Origin: Rhodobacter xanthinilyticus
Lineage (GTDB): Bacteria > Pseudomonadota > Alphaproteobacteria > Rhodobacterales > Rhodobacteraceae
Assembly (NCBI RefSeq): GCF_001856665.1
Contig: NZ_CP017782.1
Span: 124,001 to 188,000 of the forward strand
Reading direction: 5' to 3'
DNA length: 64,000 nt
The position numbers and the translations under genes are program-made. The notes beneath the pieces are model-generated. The model was given only the letters and a program-made list of their open reading frames with translations. It was not told where the DNA came from and made no database searches. Shown piece by piece: positions 32,637-41,603 of the stretch; within the stretch, counting starts at the first letter, position 1; the number at the start of each line of letters is the position of its first letter.

Positions 32637-34001
32637 TCATGCCAACCCGGCCAGATGCGCCAGCACCCCAAGCGCCGCCGCACCGGCCAGCACCCGTGCC
32701 ATGCCCCAACCACGCTTGAACACCGCCCAGATCGCGAGGGCGGCAATCCCCGCCGCAGGCGGATCGAGCGTGCCGAGTTGCGGCAGATCGAGGCTCAGCG
32801 GGCCAAGGCTGACCCGCGTCACCTCGCGCCAGATCAGATGCAGCCCGAACCAGAGCGCCAGATTGGCGATCACCCCCACTACCGCCGCCGTCACCGCCGA
32901 AAGGGCGGCGCCAAGGGTCCGGTTCGCCCGCAGCCGCTCGACAAAGGGGGCGCCAAGCAGGATCCAGGCGAAACAGGGGGCAAAGGTCACCCAGGTCGCC
33001 AGAAGCCCGCCAAGCGTGCCTGCAAGCAGCGGCCCCTCCCACCCAGCGGTGCGAAAGGCCGCCATGAAGCCCACGAATTGCAGCACCATGATCAACGGAC
33101 CTGGCGTCGTTTCCGCCATCCCGAGCCCGTCTAGCATCTCGCCGGGCGCAAGCCAGCCGTAATGACCAACCGCGGCCTGCGCCACCCAGGCCAGCACCGC
33201 ATAGGCGCCGCCAAAGGTCAGTACCGCGAGCTTCGAGAAAAAGAGCGCGATCGCCGTGAAGACGCTTTCGGGCGCGGTGAGCCACAGCGTCGCCACGGGA
33301 ACGAGCCAGAGGACAAGCGCGATCCCGCCTGCCTTCAGGGCCGCGCGGCGTTCGGGTCCGGCCGGGTCGCCGTGTTCTGCGCCGAGCAGTGTTTCCCCAT
33401 CCCTCACGGTGGCGGGGCCCTGCGCGCCGTGGCCGCCCGCGCCAAAGGCCTTCGGCACCATCACGCCGCCAAGCGCGCCGATCAGCGCCGCGGCGGCGAC
33501 GATCAGCGGGAAGGGCAGGGCGAAGGCAAAGAGCCCGATGAAGGCGAAAATCGCCACAAGCCGCTGCGCCCGCGTCGTCAGCGCCCGTTTCGCCACCCGC
33601 TGCACCGCCTGCGCCACGATCGCCAGCACCCCGGCCTTGAGGCCGAAGAACAACCCGGACACCGCGCCCACATCGCCCCAAAGCGCATAGATCCAGCTGA
33701 GCGCCATCAGCACCAGCACCCCCGGCGTGATGAAAAATAGCCCCGCCAGCAGCGCGCCCCTGACCCCATGCAGCAACCAGCCGACATAGGTCGCCAGCTG
33801 CATCGCCTCGGGCCCGGGCAGGAGCATGCAAAAGTTCAGCGCATGCAGGAACCGGGCATCGCCCAGCCAGCGTTTTTCCTCGACAAGGATGCGGTGCATC
33901 ACCGCGATCTGTCCGGCCGGGCCGCCAAAGGACAAGGCCGCGATCCGCGCCCAGACAAGGGCGGCTGCACCGAAAGCGGGTCGTGTGATCGTCGCGGTCA
34001 T
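32637..34001 (-). CDS. chrA: Chromate transporter ChrA
   Basis: 454 residues, long two-domain form. The first CHR domain opens WARIAALSFGGPAGQIAVMHR and has LNFCMLLPGPEAMQLATYVGWLLHG. The second begins SKLAVLTFGGAYAVLAWVAQ with GLGMAETTPGPLIMVLQFVGFMAAF. About ten to twelve hydrophobic segments. ChrA exports chromate across the inner membrane using ion gradients. A linker at about residues 190-220 is polar. It lies 82 bases past the DUF411 gene on the same strand, and no chrB is present in the window. Confidence 0.94.
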   Translation of the reverse strand: MTATITRPAFGAAALVWARIAALSFGGPAGQIAVMHRILVEEKRWLGDARFLHALNFCMLLPGPEAMQLATYVGWLLHGVRGALLAGLFFITPGVLVLMALSWIYALWGDVGAVSGLFFGLKAGVLAIVAQAVQRVAKRALTTRAQRLVAIFAFIGLFAFALPFPLIVAAAALIGALGGVMVPKAFGAGGHGAQGPATVRDGETLLGAEHGDPAGPERRAALKAGGIALVLWLVPVATLWLTAPESVFTAIALFFSKLAVLTFGGAYAVLAWVAQAAVGHYGWLAPGEMLDGLGMAETTPGPLIMVLQFVGFMAAFRTAGWEGPLLAGTLGGLLATWVTFAPCFAWILLGAPFVERLRANRTLGAALSAVTAAVVGVIANLALWFGLHLIWREVTRVSLGPLSLDLPQLGTLDPPAAGIAALAIWAVFKRGWGMARVLAGAAALGVLAHLAGLA

Positions 34002-34083
34002 GCTGGACCCTCCGGCAGCGAAGATGCGGTGCCCGGCGCAGGATTGTCAAATCCGCACCGGGCACCACACGGGCATGCCGGGC

Positions 34084-34554
34084 TCAGGCCGCGTCGTAAT
34101 GGGCGAAGATCGGGGTCTGCCCGTCGGCCTTGATCAGATGCACGTCATAGGCCTCGCGCTGATCCTCGGGGCCCATGCCGGGGGCGCCGAGCGGCATGCC
34201 CGGAACCGCCAGCCCCAGCGCCGCGGGGCGCTCGGCCAGAAGCCTGCGAATGTCGGCGGGGGGAACGTGGCCCTCGATCACATAACCCTCGACCTGGGCG
34301 GTGTGACAGGACCGCATAGGCTCGGGGATGCCGCTTTGCACCTTGAGCGCCTGCAGCGCGTCATAGTCGATTACCTTTGTCGTGACGGCAAAGCCGTCGG
34401 CGCGCAGCACATCGATCCAGGCCTCGCAGCAGCTGCAATCGGGATCCTTGACGACAAGGATCGCGACCGGCTCGGCGGCGGCAAGGGGCGCGGCGGCAAG
34501 AAGCCCCGCGGCAAGGGCAAGGATCTGACGGCGGGACAGGTCGTGCTTGGTCAT
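34084..34554 (-). CDS. DUF411 copper-associated exported protein
   Basis: 156 residues. Tat-like signal (SRRQILALAAGLLAAAPLAAAEP). The DUF411 thioredoxin-like domain begins ILVVKDPDCSCCEAWIDVLR with the conserved CSCC cysteines, then GIPEPMRSCHTAQVEGYVIEGHVPPADIRRLL (in parts, with SCHT), AVPGMPLGAPGM and the C-terminal DVHLI. These proteins are usually encoded next to copper oxidases, as here, and may act in periplasmic copper handling. It follows the multicopper oxidase by 12 bases and likely shares its operon. Confidence 0.9.
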   Translation of the reverse strand: MTKHDLSRRQILALAAGLLAAAPLAAAEPVAILVVKDPDCSCCEAWIDVLRADGFAVTTKVIDYDALQALKVQSGIPEPMRSCHTAQVEGYVIEGHVPPADIRRLLAERPAALGLAVPGMPLGAPGMGPEDQREAYDVHLIKADGQTPIFAHYDAA

Positions 34555-34566
34555 CTCGGTTCTCCC

Positions 34567-36041
34567 TCAGGCACGCACAAGGAATTCGGTCATCATGCCG
34601 GTCGCAAGATGGCCCATGTTGTGACAATGCAGCATCCAGGGCGCGGCCTCGCCCGCATCCAGCGCGACCGTCACGCTGCCCATCGGCGGCACCGAAACGG
34701 TGTCGCGCACGGCGCCGGCAAAGCGGGCGCCGTTCACTTCGATCACCTGGAAAGTATGGCCGTGCAGGTGCATCGGATGCGCCATCATCGACATGTTGTG
34801 AAACATCATCTCGACCCGCTCGCCCGATTTCGCCTCGACCGGAAGGCGGTTTTCCCAGCTGCGCCCGTCGATCGTCCATTGATAGGGCAGCATCGACCCC
34901 ATCAGCATCACCATCGGCTGCGCCGTGGCAGGCCGGGCGACGAGTGGCGTGACGGCGCGCAGCGCGATCTCCTGCCTCATGTCCCCCGAAACCGCCGGAT
35001 GCGGGTCCTCGGACAGATCGGCCAGCTTCGGCACCGCGGCCCCTTTCGGCACTAGGATCAGCCCGGTGCGCTCGCGCGTGCCTTCGCGCAGCGCAAGGAT
35101 CGGCACGGCAGCGCCATCGCCGGACAAGTCGATCTCGATGTCGAGCCGCTGGCCCGGCGAAATCGCAAACCGCGTGCCGGGCAGCGGCACCACCGGGTTG
35201 CCATCGACCGCGACGAGCCGCGCCGTGGCCGTGCCGGTGTCGATCCAGAAGGCCGTCATCGACGCGCCGTCGATCACCCGCAGCCGCACCCGGCCACCCC
35301 GCTCGACCCTCACCACCTCGGGATCGGCCAGCGTGCGGTCGTTCGCCAGATAGGCGTCGAACTCGTAATCGTTCAGATCCATCGACAGGCTGCCCGCCAT
35401 CGAGGCGTGCATCTCGGCCATGCCGGGCATCGCCATCATGTCCCCCATGCCGTTCATCCCGGGCATCGGCGCGGCGGCATGATCCATGGCGCCGTGATCA
35501 ATCGCCGTGCCGCCGGTGAGCGTCGCAAGCACCTCCTGCGGGGGCGCGAAGGCGAAATCATGCAGCAGCATCACCACCTCCTGCCGGTCTTGGGTGACCT
35601 CTTCGGGGCGGCGCACGATCAGCGGCGCGGCCAGAAGGCCGATTTCCTGCTCGGGATATGGCTGTGCATCCAAAACGTGCCCGGGCGGGCCTCGAAATCA
35701 AAGCTGCGGCTTTGACCCGGTTTCAGCATCGGGTTGGTGTTCGGCACGCCATCCTGCGCATTGGGCGGGATCTGCCCGTGCCAATGCACGATGGTGTCGA
35801 TATCAAGCGCATTCGTCAGATCGGTGCGGAAGCGCTGGCCCGGATCAAGGCGCAGGCCGGGGCGGCCCTGCGCATCGAGCAGGCCCATCACCGTGGCCGC
35901 GCGGCCGTTGACCTCGATCACCCGCGTCGTGGCGGTAAGCGAGAAACTGTCGGCGGCCGCCCGGGCGCGGGCGGGAACAAGGGGGAGCGCGGCAAAGGCT
36001 GCGGTTGCGGCCAGAAAGCCGCGGCGGGAAAGATTGGTCAT
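34567..36041 (-). pseudogene. Multicopper oxidase (CopA/CueO type), one-base frameshift
   Basis: A Tat signal (SRRGFLAATAAF...) starts at 36041. Copper motifs in order: HWHG and FWMHSH in the first frame; HPMHLHGHTFQV and HCHNMGHLATGM in the second. A Met/His-rich loop (MPGMNGMGDMMAMPGM) lies between, as in periplasmic copper oxidases. The frames meet at about 35655-35675: after HSH the reading jumps from IPSRKS to YPEQEIGLL, which one missing T (CATTATCCC read as CATATCCC) would explain. The restored length is about 490 residues. It oxidises Cu(I) to protect the periplasm. It may be a real pseudogene, but see the sequencing-error finding. Confidence 0.88.
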
Positions 36042-36054
36042 GGTGATCTCCGGT

Positions 36055-36420
36055 TCAAGAAAGGGGAACGTGGCGAAGATCAGGTGCGGGGCGGTGGGGC
36101 CTCGGGTTCCGGGGTTCCAAGGGCGGCCAGCGGCAAACGCGCGGGCGGGTCAGGGTCGAGACCCGTTCGGCCCGCGCGGCAGGTTGTACAGGGTCGGGCG
36201 TCAGCGAACTTGCCAGACAATGCTGCAGGCAGCCGTCAGCGGTGGCAGGGGCGGTCTTGCCCGGGGTCATGGCGTGATGGCCGCCCCCCATCTGATGGGC
36301 GCAATCGACGCTTTGGGCATGGTCCGGGCAGGACGCTGCCATGACGGGCGCGGGCAGGACAAGACCCGCCAGAAAGATGGCGAGCAGGGCAAGCCGAAGC
36401 AGGGCGAAAACAGCGCGCAT
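36055..36420 (-). CDS. Small exported Cys/His-rich protein of the copper group
   Basis: 121 residues. Clear signal peptide (RLALLAIFLAGLVLPAPVMAA). The mature N-terminus carries Cys and His clusters (SCPDHAQSVDCAHQMGGGHHAM, written as two groups, and GCLQHCLASSL), suited to metal binding. It resembles CopL/DUF2946-type proteins found upstream of copper oxidases. The C-terminal third is proline/arginine-rich and may be poorly conserved. It starts the copper group: the oxidase start follows its stop by 13 bases. Confidence 0.65.
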   Translation of the reverse strand: MRAVFALLRLALLAIFLAGLVLPAPVMAASCPDHAQSVDCAHQMGGGHHAMTPGKTAPATADGCLQHCLASSLTPDPVQPAARAERVSTLTRPRVCRWPPLEPRNPRPHRPAPDLRHVPLS

Positions 36421-36495
36421 GGGTCAACCTTCGCATGCCGCCCAGCCCTTGTCAGGTAAGAAAGGCGCGATCGACCCGGGCTTTGGCGGGATCGA

Positions 36496-37575
36496 TCAGA
36501 GCGCGGCCTCGATCACCGCGCGGTCGCGCCCACGGCTTTTGGCGCGATAAAGCGCCCGGTCCGCAGCTTCGGAAACGATCTCGAGCCGCTGCGTTCCGGG
36601 CTGCCAGCAAACGGCGCCGACGCTGGCGGTGATGCAGATCGCGCAGGTATCGGAGAGGCGGCAGGGCGCGGCCAGATCGGCGCGCAGCCGCTCGGCGGTC
36701 GCCCGGACCTCTGCCGTGTCGACATTGGTCAGCAGCACGGCGAATTCCTCTCCGCCAACCCGCGAGACGGTGTCCTGCCCCCGTGCCGCATGCTGCAACC
36801 GCTCGCCCGCAAGGCGCAGCACCGCATCGCCCGCACCATGGCCCCAGGTGTCGTTGACCGCCTTGAAATGATCGAGATCGACCAGAAGCAGCGCCGAGCC
36901 CTTCGAGCCCCGCGCCCCCTCGCTGGCCTGAAACCGCCGCGCCAGACCGCGCCGGTTCAGCAGTCCGGTCAGGGGATCAGTGGCCGCAGCCAGCCGCGCC
37001 TCGGCCTCGGCGGCAGCCATCTGGCGCTCGCGGTCGATGAAGGCACCGAGAACGACAGAGCCGATGATGTTGAATGTCATCATGGCAGAGAGTTTGAGCG
37101 CATAGTCATGCGGTTCGCCAAATCCCGGAAGCAGCAGAAAGGCCGTCAGCGCCCCCGAGATCATCACGCCCAGCAGCAGGTGGCGTCCGGGCAGGCCGGG
37201 GCGCGCTGCGGTCAGCCGGGCCCAGACAAGGCCGAGGCCCGCCGCCATTATCAGCCCGACCACACCGATCAGGGCCGCGAATTGATGGTTGATCGAGAGC
37301 CTGCCAAGGATCGCCACGCCAAGCGCGACCGCCGCCCCCTCGGCGCCCAGAAAGGCACCGGCAAAGCCGATGAACAGGCTCCGGGCGTCGATGATGGCGT
37401 CCTGATAGACAAAGACGGGTTGCAGCATGGAAAACACGGCTCCAAGCCCGAAGGCGGCGCCGAGACTGATGTGCCTGACCCGCTCGGACCATTGCCGACG
37501 GCCGATCACCCCGAAGACAAGCGCAATCGAGGCCATCATGGCCATCGCGTCGATCAAGTGCAGGATCGTTTCCAT
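36496..37575 (-). CDS. Membrane diguanylate cyclase (GGDEF)
   Basis: 359 residues from ATG 37575 (METILHLID), with AGGAGG 8 bases upstream. Residues about 1-175 have five to six hydrophobic segments resembling the LytS/5TM receptor module (SLFIGFAGAFLGAEGAAVALGVAIL, GVVGLIMAAGLGLVWARL). The GGDEF domain follows: DPLTGLLNRRGLARRF, LLLVDLDHFKAVNDTWGHGAGD and SRVGGEEFAVLL. The active-site GGEEF is intact, and RGQD five residues before it is the RxxD product-inhibition site. It makes cyclic di-GMP from two GTP at the inner membrane. A likely single-gene unit. Confidence 0.92.
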   Translation of the reverse strand: METILHLIDAMAMMASIALVFGVIGRRQWSERVRHISLGAAFGLGAVFSMLQPVFVYQDAIIDARSLFIGFAGAFLGAEGAAVALGVAILGRLSINHQFAALIGVVGLIMAAGLGLVWARLTAARPGLPGRHLLLGVMISGALTAFLLLPGFGEPHDYALKLSAMMTFNIIGSVVLGAFIDRERQMAAAEAEARLAAATDPLTGLLNRRGLARRFQASEGARGSKGSALLLVDLDHFKAVNDTWGHGAGDAVLRLAGERLQHAARGQDTVSRVGGEEFAVLLTNVDTAEVRATAERLRADLAAPCRLSDTCAICITASVGAVCWQPGTQRLEIVSEAADRALYRAKSRGRDRAVIEAAL

Positions 37576-37942
37576 CGGGTGCCTCCTGAGGACCTCGCGA
37601 CCCGAAGACGCATGTCTTGCGCAAGATAGCACGGATGCGATGGCTCGTCAGCAGGGAGGATGCGGGATGGTGCAGTCGCACCGCGGTCACCATGGTCTGT
37701 TTTCTGCGCATCGCTTCGCATCTGGGCGCCACGCGAATGGCCGCTATTGCAGATTTCTGCGGCCGCAATGCCGCGACATCACGGGCCGCTCACCGCCCGT
37801 TTTGACGGGGCGAAGTTTCGCGAAGCGCCCGCTCAAGGGTCGGAATGACCTGCACACGCCTCTCGCTGTGACATGCATCAACGGCGGCTTCGGATGACTG
37901 CGCCAAGACGGGCTATCTGCGGATCACGGTCGGGTGCCCCGG

Positions 37943-38221
37943 TCAGCGATGCGCCAGATATTCGGCCGAGACATAGCCCGAGACGTTGGGCCTGTCGGTG
38001 AGGAAGACCCGGCACCAGACCTTGCCCGCCCGTGTCACACAGGCGCCGCGGGTGAGTCGGGTGCCATCTGGCAGGCCGATGAGGATCTTGTGATCGAGGC
38101 CCGGGCCTTCGCGCAGTTTCAGAAGATCGTCGGGCCCGGCCCCCTTCACCACGGCGCCGTTGCCAATGGCACAGCCGGCGGCAATCAGCAGGGTGAGGAG
38201 GGCGGCAAAAGGAAGGCGCAT
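37943..38221 (-). CDS. SH3-domain lipoprotein
   Basis: 92 residues. Signal with lipobox LIAAGC (Cys17). The mature part is a bacterial SH3 domain: LLKLREGPGLDHKILIGLPDGTRLTRG (in two parts), then VWCRVFLTDRPNVSGYVSAEYLAHR, with the usual LNVRSGPS-like and GWV-like positions. It is probably a periplasmic peptidoglycan- or envelope-associated protein. Bases 37576-37942 upstream of the GGDEF gene and around this stop hold no gene that I can support. Confidence 0.85.
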   Translation of the reverse strand: MRLPFAALLTLLIAAGCAIGNGAVVKGAGPDDLLKLREGPGLDHKILIGLPDGTRLTRGACVTRAGKVWCRVFLTDRPNVSGYVSAEYLAHR

Positions 38222-38283
38222 GATATGTCCTGACCTGTTTTGCGCCAGCATAGGGCATCCCTGCGCGCGCCGAAAGCCGGGCG

Positions 38284-38631
38284 TCATCGGAGCAGCTTCT
38301 GCAGCCGGGGGCGCAGGCGCAGGAAGCGGCGATAGGCGGCCTCGAAAGCCGGGGCGAGGGGCGGCCACCCGGCCAGGAGCCCAAGCGGGCGCAGGATCGG
38401 AACCGCCCGCCACATCGCGCCAAAAGCCGCCGCGCCCGAGAGCAGGCGGCCGTTTTCCTCGGCGTGAAAGCGGGCGAGCAGATCGGCGCGGTCGATCGGG
38501 CAGGGGGCCTCGGGGGTGTGCAGATCGACGAAGCGGATCGCTCCGCGCCGGTCGAGCCTGCGCACAAGCGAGATCTCGCGCGCACAGAGCGGACAGCCGC
38601 TGTCGAACCAGACCGTCAGAGAAGGTGCCAT
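38284..38631 (-). CDS. DUF393 (DCC family) thiol oxidoreductase-like protein
   Basis: 115 residues. The N-terminus FDSGCPLCAREISLVRRLD carries the DxxCPLC motif that names the DCC family, a thioredoxin-like group. It continues RFVDLHTP, then LLARFHAEENGRLLSGAAAFGAMWRAVPILRPLG (in parts), another conserved block with the aromatic/AW segment. Function is little known; a disulfide exchange role is inferred from the motif. It lies next to the LysR gene on the same strand, separated by 93 bases. Confidence 0.88.
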   Translation of the reverse strand: MAPSLTVWFDSGCPLCAREISLVRRLDRRGAIRFVDLHTPEAPCPIDRADLLARFHAEENGRLLSGAAAFGAMWRAVPILRPLGLLAGWPPLAPAFEAAYRRFLRLRPRLQKLLR

Positions 38632-38724
38632 GCCGGGTCTCGCTTTGCCAGAGGGGTCGGTTGAGACATGGGGCGGGTCTCGCGGCAGTCAAGCCCGGTG
38701 CGAGTGTCGCCTACCGCTTCCCCC

Positions 38725-39587
38725 TCAACCCGCAGCTTCGCGGCCGATCCAGTCGCAGAAGGTGCGAGTTTTTTTCGGCGCCTCCTCGCGGCGCAGCGCG
38801 ACATAGGCGAGCCCCGAGGGCAGGAAGCCGAAGGGCGCGATCAGCCGCCCCGCCGCGAGATCGTCGGCCACATGCGGTTCGGGGGCGAGGGCGACACCAA
38901 GCCCGGCACTAGCGGCCTCAAGCATGAAGTAGAAATGCTCGTAGGGCGCACCGCCCTCGAGAGCCGTGCAGCCGCTGCGGGCGCACCAATCAGCCCAGGC
39001 ATTTGGCCTTGTGCGAGCCCAGAGGCGCGGCGCGCGGGCGAGGTCGGCGGGGCGCGCAGGGCCAGCCTCTCGGCCAGGGCGGGCGCGAGCACCGGGCCGA
39101 ACCGCTCGGTGAAAAGCGGGGTGACATGGGTGCCCGCGGGCAATTCATGGTCGGTCACCCGGATCGCCACATCGTAGCGGCTGCGGCTGAAGTCGCAGGG
39201 CGCATCGGATTGCGAGAGCCGCACTTCGAGGCCGGGATGGGTGGCCGTGAACCGGCTCAGCCGCGGGATCAGCCAACGCAGGGTGAAGGTGCCAAGGCAG
39301 GAGACGTCGAGGACGCCCCCCGCATCGTCGCGCAGCGCCGCCACGCCTGCCTCGATCTCGCGAAAGCCGCGGGTGAGGCGCTCGGCTAGTGCGGCCCCCG
39401 CCTGGGTCGGCACCAGACCGCTGCGAGTGCGCGTGATGAGCTGCGCGCCGAAGGTTTCTTCGAGAAGCCGGACCTGCCGGCTGATCGCACCATGGGTCAC
39501 GCCCAGCTCCTCGGCGGCGCGGGTCATGCGGCCGTGGCGGATCGCGGCTTCGAAAGCGCGCAGGGCGGTGAGCGGCGGCAGGGACAC
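38725..39587 (-). pseudogene. LysR-type regulator (GcvA-like), one-base frameshift
   Basis: Restored length about 286 residues. The N-terminal HTH is PLTALRAFEAAIRHGRMTRAAEELGVTHGAISRQVRLLEE, given in the order seen. The effector domain includes LDVSCLGTFTLRWLIPRLSRF, YDVAIRVTDHELPAG and, after the shift, EHFYFMLEAASAGLGVALAPE. The first frame loses sense after LALRAP near 39050, and the correct continuation (ADLARAPRLWARTRPNAWADW) lies in another frame. One extra C in the CCCC run would join them. A GcvA-type regulator of an unknown neighbour, perhaps the divergent DUF1127 gene. Possibly a sequencing artefact rather than a dead gene. Confidence 0.85.
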
Positions 39588-39602
39588 GGGCGGGACCGAG
39601 GA

Positions 39603-39621
39603 CTGTGAGATTTACTCACAG
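39603..39621. promoter_or_regulatory. LysR-type operator dyad
   Basis: CTGTGAG-ATTTA-CTCACAG, perfect 7-bp arms, 16 bases upstream of the LysR start and 56 bases upstream of the divergent DUF1127 start. Position and dyad fit an autoregulatory LysR site. Confidence 0.6.
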
Positions 39622-39676
39622 CAACCCGGCCAAGACATCGTTTGTCAAGCGAGATGTGCGAAGGCAGGTTGCGCAC

Positions 39677-39915
39677 ATGTCACATCTTTCCGCGCCCCCG
39701 CCTGTCTGCGAAACGCCCGGTCGCGCCATCCGGCGCAACTTGGGCCGTTCGGCACCTTGCGCCTGTTGTGGCGTCTTGCGCTCTGGCATCGCCGCGCCAG
39801 GACCCGCGCGCGCCTGGCCCGGCTTGGGGCAGAGGCGCTCGACGACATCGGGCTGAGCGAGGCCGACCGCTGCGCCGAATGCGGGCTGTGGTTCTGGCAG
39901 GGCAGGGATCGGTGA
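39677..39915 (+). CDS. DUF1127 small basic protein, one-base frameshift near the start
   Basis: The C-terminal part reads LLWRLALWHRRARTRARLARLGAEALDDIGLSEAD (in parts), the DUF1127 (YjiS-like) pattern RRxxRxxLxxLxxxxLxDIGL. The best start, ATG 39677 (MSHLSAPP), is in a different frame. One extra C in the CCCCC run near 39695 would join them into about 79 residues. Such proteins are small RNA/stress-linked regulators in Rhodobacterales. It is divergent from the LysR gene with a shared operator region. Confidence 0.65.
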
Positions 39916-39998
39916 GAGGCGCGACCGGTGGCGATCGCATCGGGTGGCTTGACCAGACCGTTCAGGCGAAGAAACTTGCGGGCGTGACGAAGGCGTTG

Positions 39999-40718
39999 CT
40001 AGTAATCAACCTGCTCGAACCCATAACTGCCTTCATGATCGTGCCACTCGATGAACACGGATCGCTTGTATATTCCCGGGCAGTGGCTGCTGTCCGGGCT
40101 GCTGAAATCCGCCCAGCCTTTCACCCCCTTGAACGCTGCGGGCAGAGCCTTCACCGAGGACGCGCGCCAACCAAAATTGCCCTGCGTGCCATATGTACCT
40201 ACTCGGACGCTTTGAGCTTGCTCGCAGATATCAGCGTCTCCACCGCGCCAGCGCTGCCAAGCGATCTCCACGCTGAACACCCTTATTGAGCGCACGAAGT
40301 CGAACTCGGGGCCGCTGATATCGGCATCTGCGGTTTGGTTCCCATCGGAGTATTCGCCGGTCGCAACCTGCACCAGCTGATCGACGAGCTTTGCCTCGCT
40401 CGGGGGTAGGGCAGGGGAGCGAGGTGTTTGTGCTGAGGTCGCCGCGATCTGATAAAGGCGCGCCGCCGGACGTTGCGTTGCAGGTAGGTCGAAGGCCGCA
40501 TGCATTGGACAGCGCCAGATTTGCAGCGGCGGCTCGACGGGCCAAGGGGTGATGCGTCGGATCATTTCTGCACGGGCCTGAGCACAGGGCACGCTCGGAG
40601 GAAAACCGCCTGCAAGGCAAAGAAGGATCGCGCAGTCGATCTGATAGGCGCTTGCTGGGGCGGGGACGAAGAACGCCAGGGCAAGGCCGAGTGAAAGGGC
40701 CGGGCGAATAGGGTTCAT
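39999..40718 (-). CDS. Exported protein next to the type IV secretion locus
   Basis: 239 residues from ATG 40718. Signal peptide (LSLGLALAFFVPAPASAYQ). The mature N-terminus has cysteines (DCAILLCLAGGFPPSVPCAQA) followed by MIRRITPWPVEPPLQIWRC. This matches a conserved protein encoded beside virB clusters on Rhodobacterales plasmids, with no known function. The C-terminal half contains EFDFVRSIRVFSVEIAWQRW and FIEWHDHEGSYGFEQVDY. It overlaps the upstream gene by ATGA (40715-40718). Minus strand, divergent from virB. Confidence 0.75.
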   Translation of the reverse strand: MNPIRPALSLGLALAFFVPAPASAYQIDCAILLCLAGGFPPSVPCAQARAEMIRRITPWPVEPPLQIWRCPMHAAFDLPATQRPAARLYQIAATSAQTPRSPALPPSEAKLVDQLVQVATGEYSDGNQTADADISGPEFDFVRSIRVFSVEIAWQRWRGGDADICEQAQSVRVGTYGTQGNFGWRASSVKALPAAFKGVKGWADFSSPDSSHCPGIYKRSVFIEWHDHEGSYGFEQVDY

Positions 40719-41140
40719 TGAAAGTGCTCCGGTACGGGGATGGTGTCGAGAAAGGCTGCGTAGCTCTTGGTTGCCAGCCGAGCCTCGTCGAGGCTGCGGC
40801 TTCGCTCCGCATCGAGGCAAGCGATGTAAGGGCCGACCTGCGCGAAATAGCTCTCGAACTCGGCAGAGATCTCGGCGCGATAGTCCGTCAATACGGCCGC
40901 AGGAAGCGCGGTCGATGGCGGATCTGGAGGCAGGCAGGGCAGGGGGTCTGCAGCGGCCGAGAGGGGGCAAAGGATCAAGGGCGTGGCAGCGCGCACCACG
41001 TCGGTCGACCGTGCGAAGCGCCTAAGGAAACAGTCGCGCGCATTCCGACCCGGGACGCGCCACTGCGACATTACGCCGACAAATTGCCCCAACAGGCTGG
41101 AAAGAAACGCTTTGTTGGCGCTTTTGCCGCGTCGAAACAT
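40715..41140 (-). CDS. Hypothetical protein paired with the exported protein
   Basis: Up to 141 residues; the start may be further in. The N-terminal third is basic (MFRRGKSANKAF ... FLRRFARS), then a hydrophobic/proline stretch (AATPLILCPLSAAADPLPCLPPD) that may be the true signal peptide if a later start is used. The C-terminal part is a helical domain: AEISAEFESYFAQVGPYIACLDAERSRSLDEARLATKSYAAFLDTIP (in parts). It is translationally coupled to the exported protein downstream, and the pair probably functions at the cell envelope with the secretion system. Confidence 0.65.
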   Translation of the reverse strand: MFRRGKSANKAFLSSLLGQFVGVMSQWRVPGRNARDCFLRRFARSTDVVRAATPLILCPLSAAADPLPCLPPDPPSTALPAAVLTDYRAEISAEFESYFAQVGPYIACLDAERSRSLDEARLATKSYAAFLDTIPVPEHFQ

Positions 41141-41181
41141 GCATCACAAGGCATTTTCACTCGTGTTTGTCATTTTTACGA

Positions 41182-41209
41182 TTGAAACATACTTATACTT
41201 CGTTAATCA
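41182..41209 (+). promoter_or_regulatory. Candidate promoter of the virB operon
   Basis: TTGAAA (41182-41187), 16-base spacer, TAATCA (41204-41209), in an AT-rich island (41150-41215) within otherwise GC-rich DNA, 60 bases upstream of the first gene. It shares the divergent region with the gene starting at 41140. Confidence 0.4.
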
Positions 41210-41270
41210 TGGAGTCACGAAGAAACTCTTGTTACAACGATCCCCGCTGATCAATCCAAGGGGAGCCAAG

Positions 41271-41603
41271 ATGAAACGGCGTGCATTGCCTGTTCTGCTG
41301 GAACGGGATTTTCGCAAAATGGCCGCCACCGATGGAGCGACGGTTGAGATCGAGTGTGTCAGTGCGCCAGACCCCGCGGAGCGGTTTTCCGGGGAATGGC
41401 TGTTTTATGTGGTCTCGCGCGAGGGCGATCGGTTCATGCTGGTCACCGCGACCGCGCGAGAGCGGATCATCAACTCGCCGATCGGTCTCTTCGGAATGGC
41501 CAGCGGCAAACTCAACCTCGATCATCTCGACGTGCCTTTTGTCGCTGGTGATGTCCGTGGCGGGATGCACAGCCGTCCGGGCGGAAGTGATCCGCTGGAA
41601 TGA
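41271..41603 (+). CDS. Hypothetical protein, first gene of the virB operon
   Basis: 110 residues, with AAGGGGAG 8 bases before the ATG. No signal peptide. Sequence: [20 protein letters not shown], then [38 protein letters not shown]. It looks like a small mixed alpha/beta protein, possibly regulatory. It overlaps the start of the transglycosylase gene, which suggests co-translation. No homologue recognised. Confidence 0.7.
   Translation: MKRRALPVLLERDFRKMAATDGATVEIECVSAPDPAERFSGEWLFYVVSREGDRFMLVTATARERIINSPIGLFGMASGKLNLDHLDVPFVAGDVRGGMHSRPGGSDPLE

Noticed and set aside
32254-34068. A 604-residue minus-strand frame overlapping ChrA
   Set aside because: Arginine/alanine-rich shadow of chrA in another frame; ChrA has clear CHR-domain motifs.
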